This document shows, piece after piece, positions 17,488 to 27,014 of a DNA stretch of 64,000 bases (its first letter is position 1; the number at the start of each line of letters is the position of its first letter). The notes under the pieces are model-generated. The model was not told the DNA's origin. It searched no databases and was given only the letters and a program-made list of their open reading frames with translations. The DNA comes from Treponema sp. (GTDB lineage: Bacteria; Spirochaetota; Spirochaetia; Treponematales; Treponemataceae). The stretch is from positions 16,811 to 80,810 of the forward strand of contig JAFZRP010000068.1 of NCBI GenBank assembly GCA_017619795.1, written 5' to 3'. A program made the translations under genes and the position numbers.

Positions 17488-20400
17488 ATGAGTTTAAGTA
17501 GAAAAACACTGGAGCACCCAGTTCTCATATTGATAGTATTTGCTCTGCTTGGCGTTGTGGGTATTTTTACTTTAAGTAACGTTGCAATCGCCCTTATGCC
17601 GGAAGTAGAAAATCCAAGTCTTTCAATCAATACAACTTATACAAATGCGGGTCCGGAATCTGTTGAAAAAACAGTTACAAAGCTTATTGAAAACGCTGTA
17701 ATGAGCGTAAACGGACTTAAGAATATCACTTCAACTTCTAACGAAAGTAATTCAAGTGTTCAGCTAGAGTTTGAATACGGCACTGACCTTACAGAAGCAA
17801 TGAATGACGTGCGCGACAAGCTTGACCGTGTAAAACGTGCATTACCGGAAAATGCAAGTACCCCGACAATCTGGCGTTTTTCTGGCGATAACGGCGAAAT
17901 CATGCGAATCCTTATAAGAAGTAACCGTTCCATTGATGACCTTAAAGCGATTGCCGAAAGCAACATTGTTAGTATTCTTGAACAGGCCGACGGTGTAGGT
18001 CAGGCAGAAGTTTATGGTGGACGAACAGCTCAGGTTAATGTCCGCCTTGATCAGAACCGAATGGCAGCTTATGGCTTTACAGTTCCAACTATTACAAGTG
18101 CACTTTCCAAGCAGAATATGGAGCTTGGCGGCGGTAAGGTTCAGGAAGGTCACAAAAACTACATTGTAAGAACAGTGGGCGAGTACACAAGCCTTGAAGA
18201 AATAAACGACACTGTAATTTCTGTAATAAACGGTTATGCAGTCCGCTTAAAGGATGTTGGTGAAGCTACAATCGGTTATGCAGACACAACCCAGGAATCG
18301 TACATCAACGGAGAAAAGGGTGTTTACATAAGCGTAACAAAGCAGTCAGATGCAAATACCGTAACTGTTGCCAACAATGTTTATAAAAAGATTGAACAGG
18401 CAGAAAAAAATATTCCGTCAGATGTTACGCTGCAAATTATTCAGGATTCAACAGATGCTATCCGCGAAACAATCAACACGCTTATTACATCAGCCTGGCA
18501 GGGCTTGATTCTTGCGGTTATCATTCTTTTTGTATTCCTGCAGAACTTTAAATCAACAATCATCATTTCAATTTCAATTCCGCTCTCAATCATCATCACT
18601 CTTTTTGCAATGAGTATGTTCGGACTTACCTTGAACATGATGACTTTGACAGGTTTGATTCTTGGTGTTGGTATGATTGTAGATGCTTCAATCGTTATGA
18701 TTGATAATATTTTTGCATACCGGCAACGTGGAGCTAAACCGAAAATCTCCGCAATCCTGGGTAGCCAGGAAATGCTTATGTCCGTAATTTCGGGCAACCT
18801 TACAACAATCTGTGTATTTATTCCGTTTGTTTTCTTTATAAAGGATTTGGGCTTTATGGGTCAGATGTTCAAGGGTGCGATTTTTACAATCGTAATCGCT
18901 CTTGTTTCATCACTGCTCGTAGCCATCTTCCTTGTACCGGTTCTTGCAGGTAAGTTCCTGCCGCTTTCAAACAGAAAGGAAAAGCCGATTACAAATCCGC
19001 TGCTTAAGATTATCTACAAGATTTTTGAGACAGTAATCAACTTCTTTACAAATCTTTACAGTAGGCTTTTGCGTGCTGCCTTGAATAACAGACTTATCAC
19101 TATCGTTGCTTCTCTTTGTATTCTTGCGATTTCGGCAAGCTTTATTCCTACAATGCAGATTAACCAGATTCCGGCCGGACGCGACGATCAGGTTCAGCTC
19201 AATATCACACTTGGAACGGCGTCTCCTTTTGAAGAAACTAAGGAAATTGTTCTTGCAATGGAAAAATACGTTTACGAAGAGTGTAAGGGCTATAAAACAG
19301 TTTCAACTTCGATTGGTGGACGTAATACAAACCGTGGTTCCATTACGATTGCGCTTCCTGAAACAGCTAAACAGATTGATTCAGCTGCCGAAATGCAGAA
19401 CAAGCTGCGTAAGCATTTTCAGGAGTTTCCTAGTGCACGTTTTGTATTCAGTGAAGGTTTCCGTGGTAACTGGATGGGAAGCAGTGTTGATATTGTTCTT
19501 CTTTCTGATGATCTTGATGCCGCACTTAATACAGCAGAAGCAATCCAGGAAGTTGTTTCGCAGAACAAAAAAGTCAGCGAACCTTCAATCAGTATGGATA
19601 AGGGATTGCCTCAGGTTGAAATTGTAATTGACCGTGAGCGCGCTTATTCAATGGGTGTTGATGTTGCTACTGTTGCGCGCGAAATCAACTATGCTATTAA
19701 CGGTTCAACTGCCTGTACCTATAGAAGCAACGGTAAAGATTACAGCGTTGTTGTTGCTTACAGACCGGAAGACCGAAAAACTATAAACGATTTGGAATCT
19801 ATTTATGTTCGCGGTAATGGCGGAATGGTTAGCGTTGCAAACTTTGCCAGCACCAAAAAAGGTCTTGGTCCGGTTTCAATCCGCCGTGAAAACCAGAAGC
19901 GAATTATCCATGTTCGGGCAAGTAATCTTACAGAAGAAAACGATAACGTAATTGAAGAGGAAATTAGAAACGCAATTCAGAGCTCTGTAATTATTCCAGA
20001 TTCAGTAGTTGTAAATTACGAGGGTGCCTGGAAAGATACAGTTGATCAGTATAAGTTCTATGCAAAAATTGCTATTATGGCAATTCTCCTTGTATTCGGC
20101 GTTATGGCTTCTACTTACGAATCCTTTAAGGCTCCTCTCATCAACCTTGCAACAATGCCGTTTATCCTTATTGGTGTAATTCTGATTCACAAAATACTCG
20201 GCGAAGCTCTGTCCTTTATGTCTGCAATCGGAATTATCATGCTTATTGGTATTGTAGTAAACAACGGTATTATTCTTGTTGACTATACGAATATTCTTGT
20301 TGGTCGTGGACTTGAACTTAAAGAGGCCTGCTACCAGTCTGGTAAGAGCCGTTTCCGTCCAGTATTGATGACAACTCTTACAACAATTCTTGGTATGCTT

Positions 20401-20595
20401 CCAATGTGTTTTGCTCAGAATGGTCAGGCAAGTATGGTTCGTCCTATTGCCATTGCGGTTGTAGGTGGTTTGATTTCCAGTACCTTTGTTACACTGCTGA
20501 TTATTCCGGTATTGTACAGTTTGGTTATGAAGAAAAGGACTGTACGAAGAAAACGTGATGTTGCTGTTGTTGAGCAGGAGGTTGATAATGTATAG
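17488..20595 (+). CDS. RND family efflux pump, inner membrane permease
   Basis: A 1035-residue AcrB-like transporter with two six-helix halves and large periplasmic loops. TM4 reads LGVGMIVDASIVMIDNI, so only one of the paired TM4 aspartates of AcrB is present. TM10 reads IGIVVNNGIILVDYTN. The periplasmic segment TPTIWRFSG and the docking loops fit hydrophobe/amphiphile exporters. With the TolC-like and HlyD-like genes it forms a complete tripartite pump powered by the proton motive force. The substrate is unknown. The end overlaps the next start by 8 bases. Confidence 0.92.
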   Translation: MSLSRKTLEHPVLILIVFALLGVVGIFTLSNVAIALMPEVENPSLSINTTYTNAGPESVEKTVTKLIENAVMSVNGLKNITSTSNESNSSVQLEFEYGTDLTEAMNDVRDKLDRVKRALPENASTPTIWRFSGDNGEIMRILIRSNRSIDDLKAIAESNIVSILEQADGVGQAEVYGGRTAQVNVRLDQNRMAAYGFTVPTITSALSKQNMELGGGKVQEGHKNYIVRTVGEYTSLEEINDTVISVINGYAVRLKDVGEATIGYADTTQESYINGEKGVYISVTKQSDANTVTVANNVYKKIEQAEKNIPSDVTLQIIQDSTDAIRETINTLITSAWQGLILAVIILFVFLQNFKSTIIISISIPLSIIITLFAMSMFGLTLNMMTLTGLILGVGMIVDASIVMIDNIFAYRQRGAKPKISAILGSQEMLMSVISGNLTTICVFIPFVFFIKDLGFMGQMFKGAIFTIVIALVSSLLVAIFLVPVLAGKFLPLSNRKEKPITNPLLKIIYKIFETVINFFTNLYSRLLRAALNNRLITIVASLCILAISASFIPTMQINQIPAGRDDQVQLNITLGTASPFEETKEIVLAMEKYVYEECKGYKTVSTSIGGRNTNRGSITIALPETAKQIDSAAEMQNKLRKHFQEFPSARFVFSEGFRGNWMGSSVDIVLLSDDLDAALNTAEAIQEVVSQNKKVSEPSISMDKGLPQVEIVIDRERAYSMGVDVATVAREINYAINGSTACTYRSNGKDYSVVVAYRPEDRKTINDLESIYVRGNGGMVSVANFASTKKGLGPVSIRRENQKRIIHVRASNLTEENDNVIEEEIRNAIQSSVIIPDSVVVNYEGAWKDTVDQYKFYAKIAIMAILLVFGVMASTYESFKAPLINLATMPFILIGVILIHKILGEALSFMSAIGIIMLIGIVVNNGIILVDYTNILVGRGLELKEACYQSGKSRFRPVLMTTLTTILGMLPMCFAQNGQASMVRPIAIAVVGGLISSTFVTLLIIPVLYSLVMKKRTVRRKRDVAVVEQEVDNV

Positions 20596-20875
20596 AGCAG
20601 AAATTATTAGCAATCAATCTGTACAAGATGATATAACCGAGTTCTTAGAGCGCGAAATTAACGGCATTCAATATACAATTATTCCAGAGGTACACGGCAA
20701 GGGCATTTCTACCAAAAAGCTTGGCGATACAGTCTGGCCCGAAATGAACTTTATTCTTTTTGCATACGTTGATCTTGAAGGCGCCCAGAAAATTAAAGCA
20801 GGAATTGCCCAAATAAAAGAAAAGTTCCCAAAAGAAGGAATAAGTCTGTTTTTCACAGAATGTGCAGATATTTAG
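20588..20875 (+). CDS. Small PII-like protein associated with RND pumps (PG0541-like)
   Basis: A 95-residue protein starting at the ATG at 20588, which follows AGGAGG and overlaps the pump's stop. It has a short alpha/beta fold of PII-like appearance (MYRAEIISNQSVQDDITEFLE, then YVDLEGAQKIKAGIAQIKEKFP). Similar small genes sit beside RND pumps in Bacteroidetes and are called PG0541-family transporter-associated proteins. Its role is not established. Cytoplasmic. Confidence 0.6.
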   Translation: MYRAEIISNQSVQDDITEFLEREINGIQYTIIPEVHGKGISTKKLGDTVWPEMNFILFAYVDLEGAQKIKAGIAQIKEKFPKEGISLFFTECADI

Positions 20876-20915
20876 TATTTAATAAGTAATTATTGTAAAA
20901 TATGAAAAAAGAATA

Positions 20916-21756
20916 ATGGAATACAAACAAAAAAAACTTATTATAGAATATTTATTTATTTTAATTTTACTATTTTTTTCTTCTTGCAAAACATTAGTTG
21001 GCGGTGGTTTTTTCCCAGTTATAACAGAGAATAACTTAACTATAGCTTCTGAGATAGCTGAAAGCGGTATAATTGTATATGATCAAGAAGATTTAATAGA
21101 TAATACTGTCTGTATAAATAACTTGGATTTTGTTACAACAAGATGGTTTTATGGGTATCGTTTTAGACATAAGTATAAATCAATGGGGTCTTTTTTGTTA
21201 TAACGGAATGACACAGCCTGTAAAACTTATTTTTGATTTTTATGAAAGTGGTTCAGAAAAAAGTTATTTTGGTGATATTTGGGATTTAAAAGGAAGGTTT
21301 TGGAATATCGATGTAGAAGATTTTTCTTTAATCTATCATTTTGAGACAATATCTGAGCAGGGGATTATGCATCGTGATTCAGCAATAGATACCGTTTATC
21401 TAAAAAAAGATGAACTTCCTATAGTCTTTGTAAACTTCTTCATTAATAATAAGTTTTCAGTTCTGTTAGATAAATCTGATAATGAATCACTATTTAACAT
21501 TATAAAAAAAACATATCATGATGATGAAGTTCTTGAAGAATCAGGTTTAACCAGAATCAGAGATTTGATGACAGATGAAAACCAAAAATACTTAATTTGT
21601 GATTCAGAAAATCATATTTGTGCAGAGTTTACGCGTAATTGGTATGTTTTATATGCTTCAGAAGATTATGATTATAAGTCACTAATTCCTGCAATAGGGG
21701 TTTATGCAGGCATTATTCGCCTTATGAATATGCACTATGAATATCGCAGGGATTAA
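20916..21756 (+). pseudogene. Lipoprotein gene split by a frameshift
   Basis: Two overlapping frames look like one broken gene. Frame one (20916-21203) starts with a lipoprotein signal ending FFSSC and runs into RWFYGYRF. Frame two (open from about 21130 to 21756) gives a coherent continuation from GIVLDISINQWGLF to YRRD. A one-base length change at the four-T run near 21145 would join them into a protein of about 280 residues. It could be a real inactivation, phase variation at the homopolymer or an assembly error. Function unknown; the domain is probably periplasmic. Confidence 0.5.
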
Positions 21757-21771
21757 AAAAATATGTCTAGC

Positions 21772-22758
21772 CTAAAAATGACTTTCAATAACTCTAAGCT
21801 GTCCTTCGAGGTCTTTGAGGATGGTGGTGCGGAAGCCGAGAGAGCGGGCAAGGTCTGAGGCGGCAACGGCATTGTATTCGCCGGTTTCCATGAGGAAGCT
21901 GCCGTAAGGGTTTAAGTGTTCTTTTATTTGCGGTAAAAGGTTTCTGATTATTTCAAGTCCATCGTCAAGCTCGGAGCCATCCTGGGCAAGTGCGCGGTCG
22001 CCGAAAAACGAAATATCTCCATCAAGGGCAAGCCGTGGTTCATTGCGGCCGTCTTGCAGGAGTGAATCTACCATTGAATGCGGAATGTACGGTGGATTAG
22101 TCAGAATAAAATCAAACTTATAAGGAACTGCTTCGAAAAGGTTTGTTTGTACAAAAGCTACACGCGAACGTAAAAGGTCTTGAAAGGATTTGTTTACGGT
22201 TGGATTTTTAGATTGAGGCGTGGAATCATCATCAAGAAATAAATGGTAAAAGTTCTTCTCTGTAATTTCCAGAGCCGCACTGCTTATGTCTGCAAAGGTG
22301 ATTTTAGGAAGTTTGTCCCCCGCAATTTCATAAGTTTCTGTAAGCGTTTTCAATACTGCCAGTCCAATACATCCGCTTCCTGCGCACATATCGCAAATTG
22401 TAAGAATACGCTCCGGGTGAAGCTCCATGCTTTCCAGAATAAGCTCAACAGCATGTTCAACAAGGATTTCTGTATCGGGCTTTGGAATAAGCACCGATGG
22501 TGTTACAAGAAAATCATAACCGTAAAACTCCTTGTGACCGGTAATGTAAGCTACAGGAAGTCCAGTAGCACGTTTTTCAATTGCAGCTTCAAGCCAGACA
22601 AGTTTTTCAGGCGGAATCTCATCATCCTTACGGAGTAAAAGCTGAGTTTTAGTACAATTCAGGGCAAACTCCATCAGCACCTGAATATCCAGGTTTGCAG
22701 AAGGAGATTTGCCCGAAAACTTTGAAATAGAATCTTTTTTAAATTGCTGAATCGTCAT
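21772..22758 (-). CDS. prmC: Release factor N5-glutamine methyltransferase PrmC
   Basis: A 328-residue protein with the PrmC N-terminal helical domain (LLRKDDEIPPEKLVWLEAAIEKRATGLPVAYITGHKEFYG) and a class I methyltransferase domain. The SAM motif is DMCAGSGCIGLAVL. The catalytic NPPY motif, which binds the target glutamine, is in FILTNPPYIPHS. It methylates the GGQ glutamine of RF1/RF2. It is longer than the E. coli enzyme, with extra linkers around residues 180-200. It lies 9 bases downstream of the transglutaminase-like gene and converges with the broken lipoprotein gene. Confidence 0.92.
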   Translation of the reverse strand: MTIQQFKKDSISKFSGKSPSANLDIQVLMEFALNCTKTQLLLRKDDEIPPEKLVWLEAAIEKRATGLPVAYITGHKEFYGYDFLVTPSVLIPKPDTEILVEHAVELILESMELHPERILTICDMCAGSGCIGLAVLKTLTETYEIAGDKLPKITFADISSAALEITEKNFYHLFLDDDSTPQSKNPTVNKSFQDLLRSRVAFVQTNLFEAVPYKFDFILTNPPYIPHSMVDSLLQDGRNEPRLALDGDISFFGDRALAQDGSELDDGLEIIRNLLPQIKEHLNPYGSFLMETGEYNAVAASDLARSLGFRTTILKDLEGQLRVIESHF

Positions 22759-22767
22759 GCTTTTGCG

Positions 22768-25260
22768 TTACTCAATTCCAAAAGAATACATACACAAAGG
22801 ACAGATTGTAGATTCGTGCAGACAGTTTCTTGCAAAGCAGTAAGGTGAATAATCCTTCATTGCAGAGCCGAACAAATCAATATGGTCATTTCGCTTGTAG
22901 CCTAAATCATCCATAATATTCCAGAGTGTCATTCTGTCTGTAGCCAGCTTACTTCCAACCTTGTCGTTCATATCTTTTGTATCAAAGTATTTGATTATTG
23001 CGCTCTTGTTTTTGTCTTTAAACTTTGCGGCAAGCGTTGGATTAGATTTTTCAAGTTCAGCTATAATTTCATCCCAGCCGCCCGCATATCTGGTGAACGA
23101 ATTGCAAGGCAGGGAATTAGTCCTTTGTTCTTTATTTACATCACGTTCAGAAAGATATTTTGCATAATCAAGAGAGATTTCTGCAGTATACATTTCAAAC
23201 TTGTTATCAAGACCACTTGCTTCAAGCTCTCGCTTTATCTTTGAAAGCTCTGCTTCATAATCCTTTGCAAGAATATCTGGTGTTGCACCATTGGTATCTT
23301 TAATGTGAACAAGAAGAACTGGAATTGTCTTATTTGCAAAAAGCTTGCGTTCTTCGTGCTTACGATGTTCAAAGAAGAACTGCATACCGCCAGTTCTCCA
23401 GCAGTCAGGGGCATTCCAATATTCTTGACCAATATTATAGGCTTCTATTCCACCAAGCCTGGAGTTTCTAACGTCTGCTTCAAAAAGTTCCTTTGGAATA
23501 TTGCATCCTCTTTGTCCAGGATACTTAGCCATTGTAATGTAAAAATCAATATCCTCTTGTGGAACGTTATGTTTTTGCATCCAGCTTACAAAGGCTGCAA
23601 ACTCTGTATCCTGCTGATAGTTGTAATTTTTTACAGAACTTGTTATTTCATCTTTCTTGCTTAACGGGACAAGTACAACATTGTATTCCAAATGATAATA
23701 TTCTTCTGCATCTCTGTCTAAAGGAATTGAAGAATCTATTTTAGTGAAAAGTTGACTAAGAATAGTTTTAGGATCATCATCAAAGCGTTTTGTGCTTCTA
23801 TATGTATCACTATCATAATTAGCAGAATAGAAATGTCCGCTTCTGAGTATCCAGTTTTGGTAGACTACATCATAAATAGCAGAAGGTGTTGTTGCTGCTC
23901 CATCATAAAAATAGAAGAATGGACCTGCTGAATAACCAACTTTTACATTCCAATTATTAATTGTAAATTGACTGCCTGACTTAATTTCGTAGTTGTCATC
24001 ATAAACAATAAACTTTGGTTCAAGCCATTGTGCAGGTTCTTCTGAATGTGCTGATGGTGCAATTGAATCGCGTGGAGTGTAGGCACTTCCGTATTTATAA
24101 TAAACAGAAATATTACCGGCTGCCTCTGTGTTTCCAACATCTGGTGATTTTGGAGTGATTTTGTTTGTTGTCATTTTGCCACCGTATTCATAGCTGAGCT
24201 CATAAGTGTTGTCATAAAGCAGGGTTTCGCCCAACGGGATTCTGTAGATATTTGTGTTCTTGTCGGAAATACCTGCAAGGTTAATATTTGGTATTGTTGC
24301 ATCCAGATGTGAATATAAAAACTCAACAAGCTCTTTTCCATCAATTCCCAGCTTTTCAAGATCAGGATCTAAGCGTGGAAGACTTGTAAAAATATCTGCA
24401 GGTAAAGCGGGCGTTACAAGGGCATCTGCTTCTGCGCCCCAGGTATAATGTGAGAACATAAAATAGCATGGATCGGTAGCAAACCATTTGTCGTTCAATT
24501 CTTTTCCATTGGCAACAGTTCCTGTTGAACCCCAGGTTGCATCAAGAAGAATATACTGATCGTTATCTACGCAAACTCTGTTCCAGGCATGGTAAGAGTC
24601 TCCACCACCAGGTACAAAGACATTTGCTTTTTCTGAATCTGATTGAATTGCAATACCTTCAATTTTGTCACATTTTATATCAACCGCATTGCACATTTCT
24701 TTTACAAGCTTTGCATAACCACCGCAAATTGCTTTTCTTTCTTTAAAAGCTTCTTCTGCTTCGCTTATTGTGTAGGATTGGTCATAATCAACATGGAGAG
24801 CAATCCAGGAGTAAATTGCACGAACCTTCTGCAGTTGCGTAGTTGCAGGAGCACCGTTTACAATCTGCTTTGCGGCATTTTCAATTGTTTCTGTAGTAGA
24901 AATATTAAGGTTCTTTGCATATTCATCAATTGCAGAATAATCTGGTCTAGGGGCCGGTTGTACTGTTGAGGTGAAAACAATTCCGTTCCCGCTTTTTCTT
25001 TCACCAAGATTCAGCGTTCTATAGCCGATAGTGTAGGTGGATTTTATCTTAGGATTCAGATCGCCAGTTTCTGTTGTAGAACCGCCTTCTTGAGTTCCAT
25101 TGTTACCTGAATCATCAGAATTACTTGGATCATCAGAGTCTTTTTTCTCTTCTGTATTTGTTGGTTCTGCTAAAAGGGTTTGTATAAAATCACAGCCTGT
25201 ATAAAAAAGGCAGAATACTGTTAATAAAACAGCCGCAGTTAGCTTTAGAGATTTCTTCAT
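22768..25260 (-). CDS. Large lipoprotein with transglutaminase-like domain
   Basis: An 830-residue secreted lipoprotein. The signal peptide ends at the lipobox FYTGC. A low-complexity Ser/Asp/Gly/Thr linker follows at about 30-65. A transglutaminase-like core at about 140-250 shows the triad in AICGGYAKL (Cys), SYHAWN (His) and ILLDATWG (Asp). The C-terminal half has no domain I recognise and several Cys near the end. The ATG at 25260 is chosen because GGAG lies 6 bases upstream; a TTG two codons earlier abuts that site. Such proteins may act as cysteine proteases or cross-linkers at the cell surface. Function inferred only. Confidence 0.75.
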   Translation of the reverse strand: MKKSLKLTAAVLLTVFCLFYTGCDFIQTLLAEPTNTEEKKDSDDPSNSDDSGNNGTQEGGSTTETGDLNPKIKSTYTIGYRTLNLGERKSGNGIVFTSTVQPAPRPDYSAIDEYAKNLNISTTETIENAAKQIVNGAPATTQLQKVRAIYSWIALHVDYDQSYTISEAEEAFKERKAICGGYAKLVKEMCNAVDIKCDKIEGIAIQSDSEKANVFVPGGGDSYHAWNRVCVDNDQYILLDATWGSTGTVANGKELNDKWFATDPCYFMFSHYTWGAEADALVTPALPADIFTSLPRLDPDLEKLGIDGKELVEFLYSHLDATIPNINLAGISDKNTNIYRIPLGETLLYDNTYELSYEYGGKMTTNKITPKSPDVGNTEAAGNISVYYKYGSAYTPRDSIAPSAHSEEPAQWLEPKFIVYDDNYEIKSGSQFTINNWNVKVGYSAGPFFYFYDGAATTPSAIYDVVYQNWILRSGHFYSANYDSDTYRSTKRFDDDPKTILSQLFTKIDSSIPLDRDAEEYYHLEYNVVLVPLSKKDEITSSVKNYNYQQDTEFAAFVSWMQKHNVPQEDIDFYITMAKYPGQRGCNIPKELFEADVRNSRLGGIEAYNIGQEYWNAPDCWRTGGMQFFFEHRKHEERKLFANKTIPVLLVHIKDTNGATPDILAKDYEAELSKIKRELEASGLDNKFEMYTAEISLDYAKYLSERDVNKEQRTNSLPCNSFTRYAGGWDEIIAELEKSNPTLAAKFKDKNKSAIIKYFDTKDMNDKVGSKLATDRMTLWNIMDDLGYKRNDHIDLFGSAMKDYSPYCFARNCLHESTICPLCMYSFGIE

Positions 25261-25315
25261 AAGCAACTCCTTGTATAATTACTAGAATGTAATAATTATA
25301 TCATGGAATACAGTC

Positions 25316-25397
25316 TTGACAATAATAATTCAATTCGCAATAATTATATCTACTAAGGCAAAGGTGTCGTAGAATTTTTTCTGCGACACCTTTTTTG
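25316..25397 (+). promoter_or_regulatory. ANTAR-type antiterminator/terminator leader of gltD-purF
   Basis: Promoter TTGACA (25316-25321), 17-bp spacer, AATAAT. The predicted transcript starts just before a hairpin GGC-AAAGGT-GTC (25357-25368), extendable by CTA/TAG around one mismatch. The loop has A at position 1 and G at position 4. Its loop and 3' arm are also the 5' arm of a terminator, AGGTGTCGTAGA (25362-25373) with TCTGCGACACCT (25380-25391), followed by a T run. The two structures are mutually exclusive, as in ANTAR control. Confidence 0.75.
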
Positions 25398-25430
25398 TTT
25401 TAAAATTTGACAGTCTTACGAGGCATTTTT

Positions 25431-26981
25431 ATGGGTAAACCAACAGGATTTATGGATTACAAGAGAGTTGAAAATGGAAGCTTTGCGCCGCTTGAACGAA
25501 TCGGAAATTTTAAAGAGTTTCATCCGGTGATGGATGATGTAAAGCGACGGGAGCAGGCTGCACGTTGTATGAACTGCGGTGTACCGATGTGTCAGTCGGC
25601 GATTAAGCTTGCCGGTATGGTTACGGGCTGTCCTCTTCATAATTATATTCCTGAATGGAACGATGCACTTTTCCGCGGTCAGTATGATATGGCTGCGTGG
25701 AGACTTTTGAAAACCTCCAGCTTTCCTGAGTTTACCGGAAGGGTTTGTCCGGCACTTTGCGAAAAAGCGTGCAACTGTGGAAATCCTGTGTGTGGTGATG
25801 GGGCTGTTACTGTTCACGATAATGAGCTTTACATTATAGAAAAGGCTTTTGAGTCCGGTTACATGAAGCCGGAGATTCCGGCTGTTCGTTCCGGTAAAAA
25901 GATTGCAGTAATTGGTGCTGGTCCAAGTGGACTTGCTTGTGCAGACTGGCTTAACAGACGTGGACACAGTGTTACGGTTTACGAACGCGAGGATAAAGCC
26001 GGCGGACTTTTGATGTACGGTATTCCAAACATGAAGCTTGATAAAAAGATTGTAGACCGCAGAATTGAGCTGATGAAGGCCGAAGGTGTTGAGTTTGTTT
26101 TTAATGCTGATGTTGGTAAAAATATTTCTGCTGAGCATATCCTTAGTAATTTTGATGCGGTTGCCTTGTGCTGTGGTGCAAAAAAAGCCCGTGCTCTGGC
26201 TGCCGGTGGTGTGAACGAGCTTGCTGCCGGAAAAGAAGGTGCAGAAGGCGGTATGATGTTTGCCGTTGATTTCTTAAAGGCTGTTACTAAGTGTGTAATT
26301 GCAACAACAGATGCTCTTGAAAAAATTGGAATTGTGCCTGCTAACAAACAGATTGACCAGATGCTTGTTCAGAACTTTGGTATTGAAGTTGAAGGAAAGC
26401 ATGTTGTTATTGTTGGCGGTGGTGATACTGGAAACGACTGTTGCGGAACCTCAATCCGTCTTGGTGCTGCTAGTGTTACTCAGATAGAGATGATGCCGTG
26501 CCCACCTGTTGAACGTGCGCCAAATAATCCGTGGCCGCAGTGGCCAAAGGTTCTTAAAACTGATTACGGTGCTGAAGAATCAATTGCAAAGTTTGGTCAC
26601 GATCCTAGAATTTATGAAACAACTGTAAAAGAGGTTATCAGCGAAAACGGTCACATAACTGCTGTGCGTACTGTAGAAGTTGAGTTTAAGATGATAGATG
26701 GAAAGCGTCAGCTTGTAGAACGTGAAGAGACCGAAAAAACTTTACCTTGTGATTTACTTCTTGTCGCAGCTGGCTTCACCGGTTGTGAAGAATATACAGC
26801 TCAGGCTTTTGGAGTAGCTCTTGGTGCACGAGGAACAGTAGTTTCTTCTGAAGCAAGCTATGCTACTGCAACTCCAAAAATCTTTACTGCTGGAGATATG
26901 CACCGCGGACAGTCACTTGTTGTATGGGCAATTGCAGAAGGCCGTGAGTGTGCACAGGAAATTGATTCATTTCTGTATTAA
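25431..26981 (+). CDS. gltD: Glutamate synthase small subunit (NADPH)
   Basis: A 516-residue GltD, which feeds NADPH electrons to the glutamine-2-oxoglutarate reaction. N-terminal cysteines for two 4Fe-4S clusters are seen in CMNCGVPMCQ, CPLHNYIPEW and CPALCEKACNCG. The FAD-binding motif is GAGPSGLACADW and the NADPH motif VGGGDTGNDC. The ATG at 25431 follows GAGG by nine bases; an upstream TTG at 25407 is unlikely. No large subunit (gltB) lies in the window, so the partner must be elsewhere. It is 33 bases upstream of purF and shares its ANTAR-type leader. Confidence 0.9.
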   Translation: MGKPTGFMDYKRVENGSFAPLERIGNFKEFHPVMDDVKRREQAARCMNCGVPMCQSAIKLAGMVTGCPLHNYIPEWNDALFRGQYDMAAWRLLKTSSFPEFTGRVCPALCEKACNCGNPVCGDGAVTVHDNELYIIEKAFESGYMKPEIPAVRSGKKIAVIGAGPSGLACADWLNRRGHSVTVYEREDKAGGLLMYGIPNMKLDKKIVDRRIELMKAEGVEFVFNADVGKNISAEHILSNFDAVALCCGAKKARALAAGGVNELAAGKEGAEGGMMFAVDFLKAVTKCVIATTDALEKIGIVPANKQIDQMLVQNFGIEVEGKHVVIVGGGDTGNDCCGTSIRLGAASVTQIEMMPCPPVERAPNNPWPQWPKVLKTDYGAEESIAKFGHDPRIYETTVKEVISENGHITAVRTVEVEFKMIDGKRQLVEREETEKTLPCDLLLVAAGFTGCEEYTAQAFGVALGARGTVVSSEASYATATPKIFTAGDMHRGQSLVVWAIAEGRECAQEIDSFLY

Positions 26982-27014
26982 TTCAGTTTTTGCTTTTTCG
27001 TAAAGGATGCGTGT

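Noticed and set aside
20002..20613. A 203-codon open frame on the minus strand
   Set aside because: It lies wholly antisense to the RND pump and its start region, has low-complexity Asn/Tyr/His-rich sequence and no ribosome site. It is a shadow frame.
25350..25400. T-box, purine or other metabolite riboswitch explanation for the leaders
   Set aside because: The leaders are only about 40-50 bases, too short for an aptamer, and share only the hexaloop-terminator overlap across pathways with different end products.
25416..26138. A 240-codon open frame on the minus strand
   Set aside because: Antisense to the well-supported gltD gene with no recognisable domain.
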